Assembly (NCBI GenBank): GCA_035293765.1
Contig: DATGMF010000052.1
Span: forward strand, 34,145 to 98,144
DNA: 64,000 nt
Direction of reading: 5' to 3'
DNA from: DASRHT01 sp035293765
Lineage (GTDB): Bacteria > Chloroflexota > Ktedonobacteria > Ktedonobacterales > Ktedonobacteraceae
Both the position numbers and the translations under genes were made by a program. Of this stretch, positions 8,501 to 15,972 are shown in pieces. Under the pieces are notes generated by a model. That model was given only the letters and a program-made list of their open reading frames with translations. It was not told where the DNA came from and searched no databases. Position 1 is the first letter of the stretch. Each line of letters starts with the position of its first letter.

Positions 8501-9878
8501 GACCATCCTCGCAGAACTGGTGAAACGCGGCTATTTCAGTGAGATCATCTCAACCAACGTTGATGACCTCCTGGAACGAGCTTTTATCCAGGCAGAAATG
8601 AAAGAAGGGTTCGATTTTGAAGTAGCTATGGCTGGTTATGGAGCGGGTCCAATGCCCAGCAAAACGCACCTGCCTAGAATAGTAAAAGTCTTCGGGGACT
8701 TTGCATCACGAGATTACATGATCGGTAACCGCCACAAGCGCTTAGGGAGTCGCCAGGAATCAGGTCGTTTTTTGCGCTCCCTCTTAGATAGAGATACGCT
8801 GATTCTCGGTATCGACCCTGTATGGGATCAGGAACTCCTGCGTATTTTTCCCGCCACGGGAGGTTTACTCTGGCTGGTGGACGAAGAAAATCAAAGCAAG
8901 CATCCCCTTATCTCCAGATGCCTTCAAGGCAGGCAGGGCACATATATTACAGGCAATGAAGGAAGTCCTGAAATTTTCTTACAGTCCTTACAACAGAGTT
9001 TCGATACTCTTGAAGGTATATCTTCTCAAGCCAACAAAGATGTAGCACCTGAGAAAAGAGACAGGTATAGCATAGCAGCAGATGGGCTAGAGATCGCCAG
9101 ATCGCTAAAGGCAGGTAAGAAAGCTCCTACTATACTTTTTCTAGGTTCGCGTGCAGGAGCATTGTTCCGCAGCAAAGATTTTTATGAGAGGCTACAACAA
9201 TTCAGCATGCGTGATTTTAGCTATCTCTCCCGCATAGAGCAATTTAGCGAATGTTACCACGTTCTCCAGAGGCATTTTACAGCGAGCGATCTTCATGCTA
9301 TTTTACAGGACTCTTTACAGTCTCTACCTTTATTAAGCGTAGATAGTCAGCTTGCACATCTTGTCAAGAAAGGCATCTTTGATATTATTATCTCGACAAA
9401 TATTGATGATGCCCTGGAAAAGGCATTGCTGCAAGCAGGATTGAGCGGAGGGCGTGACTTCCAGGTAATCATTCCTCAGCGCGATATACTTCGCGATCTT
9501 GACGGGAGCCCTGAGGAGGGAAAAAAACCATGCTTGCTGATCAAGCTTTTCGGCGATTTTGGCGCTCATGAATATGAGATACGCAGGCGCGATTCGTACT
9601 TCAAGGATTTTGAAAGGTTAAAACAATCTTTAGCGGTCACACTGAGTCAAGAAACTCTCCTCATTGGTTATGACCCGCAATGGGACCGCTCTGTAGATAC
9701 GCTGTTTCCTGTGACAGGACAAAAGATCTGGTATGTCAATGAAGACCTGGATGAAGACAGCCAGATATTCCATCTTTTGCAAAATCGGGGTAGCAGGCAC
9801 CTGATTGGCACGCAGGGTAGTTACGAGATATTTATCCAGGATCTATACCGCTATTTTCAATCAGGAAACCATAGCTAA
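5589..9878 (+). CDS. Giant vWA protein with two GIY-YIG-like and two SIR2-like domains
   Basis: The protein has 1429 residues. Residues about 110-500 match the SAV_2336-type vWA region of VMAP systems (WFDIALVVDEGPSMQLW as a variant MIDAS, then LFRANASPTARKLAGLLAA). Residues about 595-725 are GIY-YIG-like: PGVYRVRG, then MFYIGQTGQNLRTRI, ending GSSPLCNYDRP. Residues about 770-865 are a second, decayed copy (PSPGVYKILDDDTGQLLCVG, later EIESDLIGGYY). Residues about 895-1130 and 1175-1425 are two SIR2-like domains. Each opens with LGSRAGALFRSK and contains STNVDD or STNIDD. Each then has VFGD or LFGD where active SIR2 enzymes usually carry a histidine before GD. The two SIR2-like copies clearly arose by duplication. 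Domain boundaries are estimates; loss of catalysis is inferred. Confidence 0.8.
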   Translation: MIDKLIAALQQANLEMTAKEVADLLWLALQMNNRGGEASVEPDAASHQPRYDAIPPAQQLPDDTASPPSQSPPLREEPVANVYLKTQRAHSSSTVQSWAIPFKSPAAPALPHALAIARALRPFMRRFPSKTTFVFNEPATVQKIAETQNSLWAPVVDPLPIRWFDIALVVDEGPSMQLWRQTIVELRTLLEHHGAFRDIRLWRLATDDPDHVQVYAGSSNIKEGRAHSPKELIDPSGRRLILVVTDCVSAAWHNGKVQQILDLWGKKNFVTLIQMFPRRLWHQTALHLADMIRVASPPRNAANIQLKFHPPRHAFDHFTAADYSFALPIVTLERRSLLPWARMIAGTESRVVPGALFEKDFPSHPDDVASVQQEHVLSAKKRVQLFRANASPTARKLAGLLAAAPIPLNLHVIRLIQHTMLPTASPVYIAEVLLGGLLEQIYSDETIDSFDHAEYDFIAGVRDELLNIVPIADAYTVLKAVSLFVEQQYGQARDFLSLIGAAGSSEQGVAIAEESLPFAQIAATVLQRFGKEFAAFAVTLEQQMQTLDAQPAAYLPAPDTNSPGLSTRQSSLPPTASASPTIPVRSFVTKTWCGLQWTDWIPFDAPDLKALPTGPGVYRVRGIGGSEMFYIGQTGQNLRTRIADLIFHTMSDPSQMPFSDAHPAAPLLWSWRDATGVSFEYSAAPLTFSAEDCAAFVCYLLWQYRLEQGSSPLCNYDRPHPQYVKSENSSTGLRGFRLAGTFNNVRNTSFAPLRLMAQPHQNTWMALEWSDLYALHMVQITHIAPSPGVYKILDDDTGQLLCVGSSTQLRTTFQNQSRRNWRCPHPVFAFSVLRDTTPRQMAEIESDLIGGYYAQTKAAPAFQFGQHLDNAGEQKEPESNEADITAKILEVRKKINHSTVLVLGSRAGALFRSKNLYEMLRQFSNRDFSRLSQTEQFAECYSLLTKNLFSETDIHAILRSSLQDQSVTKVETILAELVKRGYFSEIISTNVDDLLERAFIQAEMKEGFDFEVAMAGYGAGPMPSKTHLPRIVKVFGDFASRDYMIGNRHKRLGSRQESGRFLRSLLDRDTLILGIDPVWDQELLRIFPATGGLLWLVDEENQSKHPLISRCLQGRQGTYITGNEGSPEIFLQSLQQSFDTLEGISSQANKDVAPEKRDRYSIAADGLEIARSLKAGKKAPTILFLGSRAGALFRSKDFYERLQQFSMRDFSYLSRIEQFSECYHVLQRHFTASDLHAILQDSLQSLPLLSVDSQLAHLVKKGIFDIIISTNIDDALEKALLQAGLSGGRDFQVIIPQRDILRDLDGSPEEGKKPCLLIKLFGDFGAHEYEIRRRDSYFKDFERLKQSLAVTLSQETLLIGYDPQWDRSVDTLFPVTGQKIWYVNEDLDEDSQIFHLLQNRGSRHLIGTQGSYEIFIQDLYRYFQSGNHS

Positions 9879-9985
9879 ACCTGTCATAGTTTGCCTTTTT
9901 AGCCACCTTCTACATGCGGTATATCTATTAACTTAAATAAAATTTATTTCTCTTACATCCATATTGACTTCTAATAATCTAAAAG

Positions 9986-10015
9986 TTGCTTATTTTTCCC
10001 TAGAACGAGTATAAT
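9986..10015 (+). promoter_or_regulatory. Promoter ahead of the STAND ATPase pair
   Basis: TTGCTT at 9986-9991 and TATAAT at 10010-10015 with an 18 bp spacer. It lies 80 nt upstream of the ATG at 10095 in an AT-rich gap. It implies separate transcription of the two ATPase genes from the vWA gene. Confidence 0.6.
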
Positions 10016-10094
10016 AAAGCAGATACAGCGGCCCGTAATAACACAAAGGAATTGCTATTGAATTCGATGTTGTTGATAGCAAGCGGAGCATGTT

Positions 10095-11414
10095 ATGGAT
10101 CTTTTCGTAAACAGAGAACCTGAACTGGAACTTATCGATGAAGCCTTCAATGCCTTGATGAATAAAAAGCGGCTGGTGCGTACGCCTCTCATCGGGTTTC
10201 TTGGCGTCAGTGGCATAGGTAAAACATTTTTGTTGCGGCGCGTGGCCCAGCGTTGTCAGGATACACAATTGCCGTATATCTGGGTCGATGTCGATCAAGC
10301 CACTGCGAATGTTGCACACACCATTATTACGCAGATAAAACAATATACGCAGATAGACACCAGCGCGTCAGAACAATCGCCAGTGCATGCAGCACAGGTA
10401 TTGCTCCAACAAGGGCCTGTCGTCATGCTTTTTGATTCGGTAGAGATGGCAAATACCGATCAATTGAGCACAATCGGGACCTTGCTGCGAGATTTAAGTG
10501 ACGACGAAAAACTTTTTGTCGTTATGGCTAGCAAAAAAAGTCTCTCATTCCAACATGAACGTTCCATTGCCCGCAAACTCACTACCCTTTCTTTAAAGCC
10601 GTTTGATCGCGAGAAGTGCGAGCTTTATCTAGAGCGCCAGGACCAGCCGACCGAGCCAGAAATACGCAATATCATCTTTGAGTGGACACGAGGATACCCC
10701 CTGGCGATCAATGTCATGATTAACGCTATCACTGAGAGGCAATTGGACCCCAGAACAGAGCCGGATCAGAAAGTTCTGCTGTCTCTCCTGACAGAAGAGG
10801 TCATCCATCAGAAGGTGCTGGTCAACATCAAACCTGAAGACAAAGCATATTATTTCTCTGCGCTCCAGCTCTTTTCTTTTCCCCGGCGTTCCAATCTAGT
10901 ATTAATGCAGGATCTGATCGAAACGTTCACGCCTGAGTTAAAAAGGGAAAGTAGCCTGGCCTATTTTAGCTTGCCCAGAGCCATTACTGAAGCAACCGAT
11001 GTGTTGAGCTGGAACATGGCACGTGCCGGTTTCGCCGTTGACGAGCCCATACGGAACATTTTCCTTTTGATCCTGAAAAAGGAACAGCCCTCACGCTATT
11101 TCGCCATCCATGATTTTCTCGCCCGCACCAATCTACAACTTGCCGCGGAGGTCCCTGGCTCCGACCGCGTCCGCTACCTCCGTGAGAGCTTATACCATGC
11201 TGCTAGCAATACCGGCTCGCCGCACTTTTCAGAGCAACTAGCGGAAATATTGCAAGCCGTTTTACAAGAGGCCCCAGATCCGTTTTTGCAATTTACTGAA
11301 GAATTCTCCCAGGATGAAGAACTCAAGGAAGTGTTAGGCCCTTATCTGGCAACCGTACAATCGATGCTTGATACACACCTGAACGCAATCAACGACCACG
11401 AAGCAGAGAGGTAG
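10095..11414 (+). CDS. STAND-type P-loop ATPase without repeat domain
   Basis: The protein has 439 residues; GGAG is 8 nt before the ATG. It opens with FVNREPELELIDEAF, the usual entry to STAND/ORC-like NTPases. Walker A is GVSGIGKTFLLRRV near residue 37 and Walker B is VVMLFDSVE near 115. TRGYPLAINVM near 215 is the GxP motif typical of NACHT/AP-ATPase clades. A winged-helix and short helical tail follow, with no TPR or WD repeats. The next gene starts 2 nt after the stop, so they are co-expressed. The likely role is a nucleotide-switched signalling ATPase next to the VMAP module. Its partner and trigger are unknown. Confidence 0.75.
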   Translation: MDLFVNREPELELIDEAFNALMNKKRLVRTPLIGFLGVSGIGKTFLLRRVAQRCQDTQLPYIWVDVDQATANVAHTIITQIKQYTQIDTSASEQSPVHAAQVLLQQGPVVMLFDSVEMANTDQLSTIGTLLRDLSDDEKLFVVMASKKSLSFQHERSIARKLTTLSLKPFDREKCELYLERQDQPTEPEIRNIIFEWTRGYPLAINVMINAITERQLDPRTEPDQKVLLSLLTEEVIHQKVLVNIKPEDKAYYFSALQLFSFPRRSNLVLMQDLIETFTPELKRESSLAYFSLPRAITEATDVLSWNMARAGFAVDEPIRNIFLLILKKEQPSRYFAIHDFLARTNLQLAAEVPGSDRVRYLRESLYHAASNTGSPHFSEQLAEILQAVLQEAPDPFLQFTEEFSQDEELKEVLGPYLATVQSMLDTHLNAINDHEAER

Positions 11415-11416
11415 AC

Positions 11417-14077
11417 ATGATGTACAAGCAGCAACACATTGACCATTTCATCGGTCGTAGCCAGGAAATCAGTACGTTTGTACATTGGCTAACCAACCCC
11501 ATCTCGCCGTGGATACTCTATATCCACGATGCTGCGGAAGAGGCTAACAAGAAAGGCGGCGTTGGTAAAACCTGGCTGCTGCGCCGCTGCGCCGAACTCA
11601 CACGGCAAAGGCGTCAGGACACAACAGCAGTGGTAGTGATCGATTTTTTTAACGTTGGAGATCGCGACGGCATCCTCCTGGCAGAAAAGATCATGACCAA
11701 CTTGCAAGAGATCTATCCCGTATGGTCCCCTTCCACATTTACTGAAGCCATTCAACAATATCGCATTGAAGAACGTCAGATAGCTGACTCGGGTAGTTCT
11801 GAGAGCGCGGCGCGCGATATCATCTTTGCAGCGCTGGTAGAAGATTTGCATCTTTTAAATGAACATCTCGCAAAAACGCAAAAGACGCTGGTGGTCTTTT
11901 TTGATACCTTCGAACTGATCGAACAAAACCCGGGCGTTGCCGTACTGCGCCAGTCTCAAACATTCCCGGATAACTACCAGTTGGAGCGTATGAAAGTGGT
12001 GATTGCAGGACGCAACAAACTGGACTGGACGCATCCAAACTGGATTGGCCGCGAGCAAGAAGTGCAGGTTATGCCGCTGGCTCCTTTTAGCTTGCAGGAG
12101 ATGCAGGAATACGTTAAAGCTGAACTGATTTATGATTTCCTCCCCCAGAGCCGACAAGCCCACGCCTTATATGAGCGTACAGAGGGCCGCCCCATCCTCA
12201 TTGGCCTGGCTATCGATGTTTTGAACAACCGCATTCAGACGATAGACGATCTGATCTCCGTGGCGCAGGACAAGTTTGAAGCCTATCTTGTGCCACAGGT
12301 TAACCGGCTTGAGAATCCGCTCAACTGGGTCATCCTCTTTATGGCCCATGTATATCATCGTTTCAACATACCCATTTTTGAGAGCATACTCCAGAGTGTT
12401 GCCTTAGATTCTGCTATACAGACAATTAACCGCGAAACACTACTTTCAATCTTGCCGCAACTCTCATTTGTGCGCCAGGCTGGTTCAAGCGAAGATTTCG
12501 TGCTCCACGACGAAATGCGGCGACTCGTCACCAGATACTGCTGGGAAGTGCAGGACCCCGATCAACGCTTTCGTAAGGCCATCAGCAGCCGTGTCATTGA
12601 GTATTACGAGCAAGAGCTCACACATATCCCAAATGAGCAGCAGAGACAAATATTCATCGTTGAAACGCTCTATCATCGTTTATACGTAGACCTGGACGAT
12701 GGGCTACCCTACTTCCAACAACATTTCTATAGCGCCCTGCGCCTGCGTAATACGTCCTTTGCGCGCCTACTCTTCCAGGAAGTGCAAAAATTTAGCAGCC
12801 TCCTATCCCCTGCTCAGCTCAACGATTTACACTATGCCGAAGCCGTACTCCTGCGCACAGAAGAAAACGTATCTGCCGCGCTTGAAATCTTGCACCGCCT
12901 GAAAAATACGGCTGACCCTCAGTGGTATGAAGAGAATCAGCCATTGGTGCTAACGCAAGAGGGAAGATGCTACCAACGACAAAGCAAGTTTCTAGAGGCT
13001 ACCAATAGTTTCATGCAATGCCTGGAAATTCAGCGGTCACGGGGAGACGAACTCCAATGCGCTCATTTGCTGAACAACCTGGGAGTGATCTTTCGGCGCA
13101 GTAGCCAGTTCGCTACTGCTCTGAAATATTATGAAGAGAGCATTGCTCTTTACAAAAAATTGGGGCGGCAGAGCGACTACGCGACTGCACTGAATGGCTC
13201 CAGCACGGTCTATCGCTTGCAAGGCAAAACAGAAGAGGCGCTGCGGCGCTGTAAAATTGCCTGGCGTATTCGCCGCGACTTATTCCGCGAGGACAAAGTC
13301 AGCGAGGTTCAGATTGGTTTAAGCCTTGATACGCTGGGGCGCAATTATTTGGACGCGGGGAATATCATTAATGCAGAGCAGTACTTTAAGGAGGCTTTTG
13401 ACATTTACCTACGCGCAAATTATAAAGGAGGAATAGCGACAATATATAACCGTTTTGGCCTGGTCCAGCTCGCAAAAGGAGAGCTGGAGAGCGCCAGGGA
13501 GTGGTTTGCCAGGGCACAGCATGCTTCTCAGGAGATCGACGCCGAGCAGTATATTGACAGTTTAAACCAACAAGGCGAGATTTGTATACAGTTGCAAAAG
13601 AAGAAAGAAGCTACAGTATTTTTTGAGCAAGCTATCACTTATGCTCGGCGCGCCATCGATTATTATCAGCAAGTAGAAAATCTCATTGGCCTAGCGAAGG
13701 CACTTGACCCTCTGGAACAGGGAGAGCGCATACAACAGGTTTTGCAAGAGGCAGAAGATATCGCTACCAGAGAGAGCTATTTTAATTTGTTAGGGCAGAT
13801 CGAACAGACGCGGGGCGAAATAAGCTACTACTCAAAGGAGTATTCTACAGCATTTTTACATTTCGCTAGGTATTGCCACCATATGGCTATTTACAACGCC
13901 ACTGAATTCAAGGTAGCCGTGCGCCAGGTCGTCGATGCATTACTTGGTATACCCACAGCCGATGTTCCTTTGATAGCACAGGAGCTTCTTACCTACTGGT
14001 CAACGCAGCAGCTAGACACAAAATACCCTGAATTTATGCTTGCATTCGGGGAAATCGACAATCTTATGGAGGTATAG
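11417..14077 (+). CDS. STAND-type ATPase with C-terminal TPR repeats
   Basis: The protein has 886 residues. It opens with FIGRSQEISTFVHWL. Walker A is KKGGVGKTWLLRR near residue 50, Walker B is LVVFFDTFELIE near 158, and the GxP-type motif is TEGRPILIGLAIDVL. Residues about 480-780 are tetratricopeptide repeats: ALEILHRL, QCLEIQRSRGDE, ALKYYEESIALYKKLGRQ, AEQYFKEAFDIYL. This is the arrangement of STAND sensors, in which the repeats bind a ligand or partner and release the ATPase switch. It forms a two-gene operon with the smaller ATPase. No effector domain is visible, so output may run through neighbouring proteins (inference). Confidence 0.82.
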   Translation: MMYKQQHIDHFIGRSQEISTFVHWLTNPISPWILYIHDAAEEANKKGGVGKTWLLRRCAELTRQRRQDTTAVVVIDFFNVGDRDGILLAEKIMTNLQEIYPVWSPSTFTEAIQQYRIEERQIADSGSSESAARDIIFAALVEDLHLLNEHLAKTQKTLVVFFDTFELIEQNPGVAVLRQSQTFPDNYQLERMKVVIAGRNKLDWTHPNWIGREQEVQVMPLAPFSLQEMQEYVKAELIYDFLPQSRQAHALYERTEGRPILIGLAIDVLNNRIQTIDDLISVAQDKFEAYLVPQVNRLENPLNWVILFMAHVYHRFNIPIFESILQSVALDSAIQTINRETLLSILPQLSFVRQAGSSEDFVLHDEMRRLVTRYCWEVQDPDQRFRKAISSRVIEYYEQELTHIPNEQQRQIFIVETLYHRLYVDLDDGLPYFQQHFYSALRLRNTSFARLLFQEVQKFSSLLSPAQLNDLHYAEAVLLRTEENVSAALEILHRLKNTADPQWYEENQPLVLTQEGRCYQRQSKFLEATNSFMQCLEIQRSRGDELQCAHLLNNLGVIFRRSSQFATALKYYEESIALYKKLGRQSDYATALNGSSTVYRLQGKTEEALRRCKIAWRIRRDLFREDKVSEVQIGLSLDTLGRNYLDAGNIINAEQYFKEAFDIYLRANYKGGIATIYNRFGLVQLAKGELESAREWFARAQHASQEIDAEQYIDSLNQQGEICIQLQKKKEATVFFEQAITYARRAIDYYQQVENLIGLAKALDPLEQGERIQQVLQEAEDIATRESYFNLLGQIEQTRGEISYYSKEYSTAFLHFARYCHHMAIYNATEFKVAVRQVVDALLGIPTADVPLIAQELLTYWSTQQLDTKYPEFMLAFGEIDNLMEV

Positions 14078-14223
14078 TTTATCGCGCCATATCACTATCC
14101 AGCTAACCTGAGGCGCGGCACCTTGAACATAACCAGATCCGGCTTTACTGGTCCTTTACTACCATCATGTAGTGCGTAATAGTAGCAGGCACAAGTTTGT
14201 GCTCAATTTATAGGATGTTGTAA

Positions 14224-15783
14224 ATGAAAATCTGGCTCGATCCAGCTTTGTTGCTTTACGAGTACGCCATTAGTAATCATGGAGGCCATCCCACTTCAGA
14301 GCCCGATTGCCCTGTCGATTGCCCTAAGGACGATGGCCCTGATGACAGGGCGCCTGAATTGGGTAGGATAGATATGCATAATATCTTTCCTGTCGGGCTT
14401 ACCGAGGTGGACAGGTATTATTTACACACACGGACGTTTATGCGCCCGCAAGCCCTGCACATACAGGCTTGCGGTGAAGATCTCTGGCTTGCCTGCAATC
14501 CCTCTGAGTCAGGAAAGGTTGTCCTGATGGATGCAGAGGCGCACACTCTTCTAGAGAGTTTCCGTACGCCAAAAACGCTGCGGGACGCTGTAGCCGGCTC
14601 TTCAATCTGCTCTTCAAGCGTGGAACAGGGCGTCGAACTTTTCGCTGTCGCGGGTTTCTTACAGGAGCCCACACAACCAGCGCTCCCCCCTTCTCTTGAG
14701 CAAGCTCAAACGCTATCGGTCTGGTTCCATATCACCAATGCCTGTAACCTGCGCTGCCACTATTGTTATGTAGACAAAACTACGGAACATATGGCTGACA
14801 ATACCGCAAAACAGGCGGTGGATGCGATAATACGATCAGCAAGCAAACATGGTTACAGGCGCGTGAAACTTAAATATGCCGGTGGCGAAGCTGCATTACG
14901 CCTGCCTCAGATCATAGCAGTCCACGACTACGCGCTTGAGCAGACACGACAGCATGGCCTAGAGCTATCTGCCAGCCTACTTAGTAACGGCACCATTCTC
15001 CCGGTTCGCGCTATCCAGCAGCTCAAAGAGCGCCAGATCGGCATCATGATCTCCCTTGATGGCATCGGCGCACATCATGATCAACAGCGACCTCTGCTGA
15101 ATGGCAAGGGCTCATTCGCACTGATAGACCGCACCATCACTCGATTGCTCGCTCACGACCTCGTTCCCTACATCAATGTCACCGTAACGCAGCGCAACCT
15201 GGATGAACTCCCCGCATTGATGGCGTATATCTTGCAACGAGACCTCCCCTTCGGGCTGAGTTATTACCGCGATAATGAATGCTCTACGCATCTGACCAAT
15301 CTCCAATATAGAGATACGCAGATGATTGAGGGGATGCGCGCCGTTTTTGCCTACATCGCGGACCACCTGCCCAGGCGTCGGCTCCTCTCTTCGCTGGTAG
15401 ATAAAGCCGATACGAATGGCCCACACCAGTACGCCTGTGGTGTTGGACGCAACTATTTTGCGGTTGACCAGCGCGGAGGCATCGCCAAATGTCAGATGGC
15501 TATTACGCAAACACTGACGACGATCCACGCAGACGATCCTCTGCGGCTTATTCGCGAAGATCGGGACGGGGTACAGGGGCTTCCGGTCGATGAAAAAGAG
15601 GGTTGCCGCTCATGCCAGTGGCGTTACTGGTGTCGCGGCGGCTGTCCGATGCAGACTTACCGGATGACGGGCAGGAACGACATCAAATCACCCAATTGCG
15701 CTATTTACAAGGCTCTCTTCCCCGAAGCCTTGCGCCTCGAAGCCCTACGCCTGCTCAAATACGAGCTTCCGGTTATTTGTTAG
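14224..15783 (+). CDS. Radical SAM/SPASM peptide-maturase-like protein
   Basis: The protein has 519 residues. Residues about 75-155 resemble a PqqD/RRE-type peptide-recognition region. The radical SAM cluster CNLRCHYC is at about 175-182, followed by KYAGGEAALR and SLDGIGAHHD. The C-terminal SPASM cysteines are in ACGVGRNYF, GCRSCQWRYWCRGGCP and PNCAIY. SPASM enzymes modify ribosomally made peptides or proteins. No short precursor gene was found in the gaps on either side. The first 50 residues are unusual (DCPVDCPKDDGPDDR) and could be a fused substrate-like stretch or an over-extended start, since ATG at 14374 is in frame. It is separated by 146 nt from the ATPase operon. Confidence 0.85.
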   Translation: MKIWLDPALLLYEYAISNHGGHPTSEPDCPVDCPKDDGPDDRAPELGRIDMHNIFPVGLTEVDRYYLHTRTFMRPQALHIQACGEDLWLACNPSESGKVVLMDAEAHTLLESFRTPKTLRDAVAGSSICSSSVEQGVELFAVAGFLQEPTQPALPPSLEQAQTLSVWFHITNACNLRCHYCYVDKTTEHMADNTAKQAVDAIIRSASKHGYRRVKLKYAGGEAALRLPQIIAVHDYALEQTRQHGLELSASLLSNGTILPVRAIQQLKERQIGIMISLDGIGAHHDQQRPLLNGKGSFALIDRTITRLLAHDLVPYINVTVTQRNLDELPALMAYILQRDLPFGLSYYRDNECSTHLTNLQYRDTQMIEGMRAVFAYIADHLPRRRLLSSLVDKADTNGPHQYACGVGRNYFAVDQRGGIAKCQMAITQTLTTIHADDPLRLIREDRDGVQGLPVDEKEGCRSCQWRYWCRGGCPMQTYRMTGRNDIKSPNCAIYKALFPEALRLEALRLLKYELPVIC

Positions 15784-15972
15784 CCAATCCGGCACGTTAG
15801 TTTTCCAGCACGGCACTGGGGATACGGTGTCGCAGGGCGCCCGCGCAACGGCTGCGTTGCTATTGATCTTGCTTGACCTCTGCAAATGGCAGCAGATAGA
15901 ATATCAAGAACACTTCTATCGCTTTTCACACGCGGATGAGACGACATCTGAAAGATGCAGAAAGGGAAAGCT

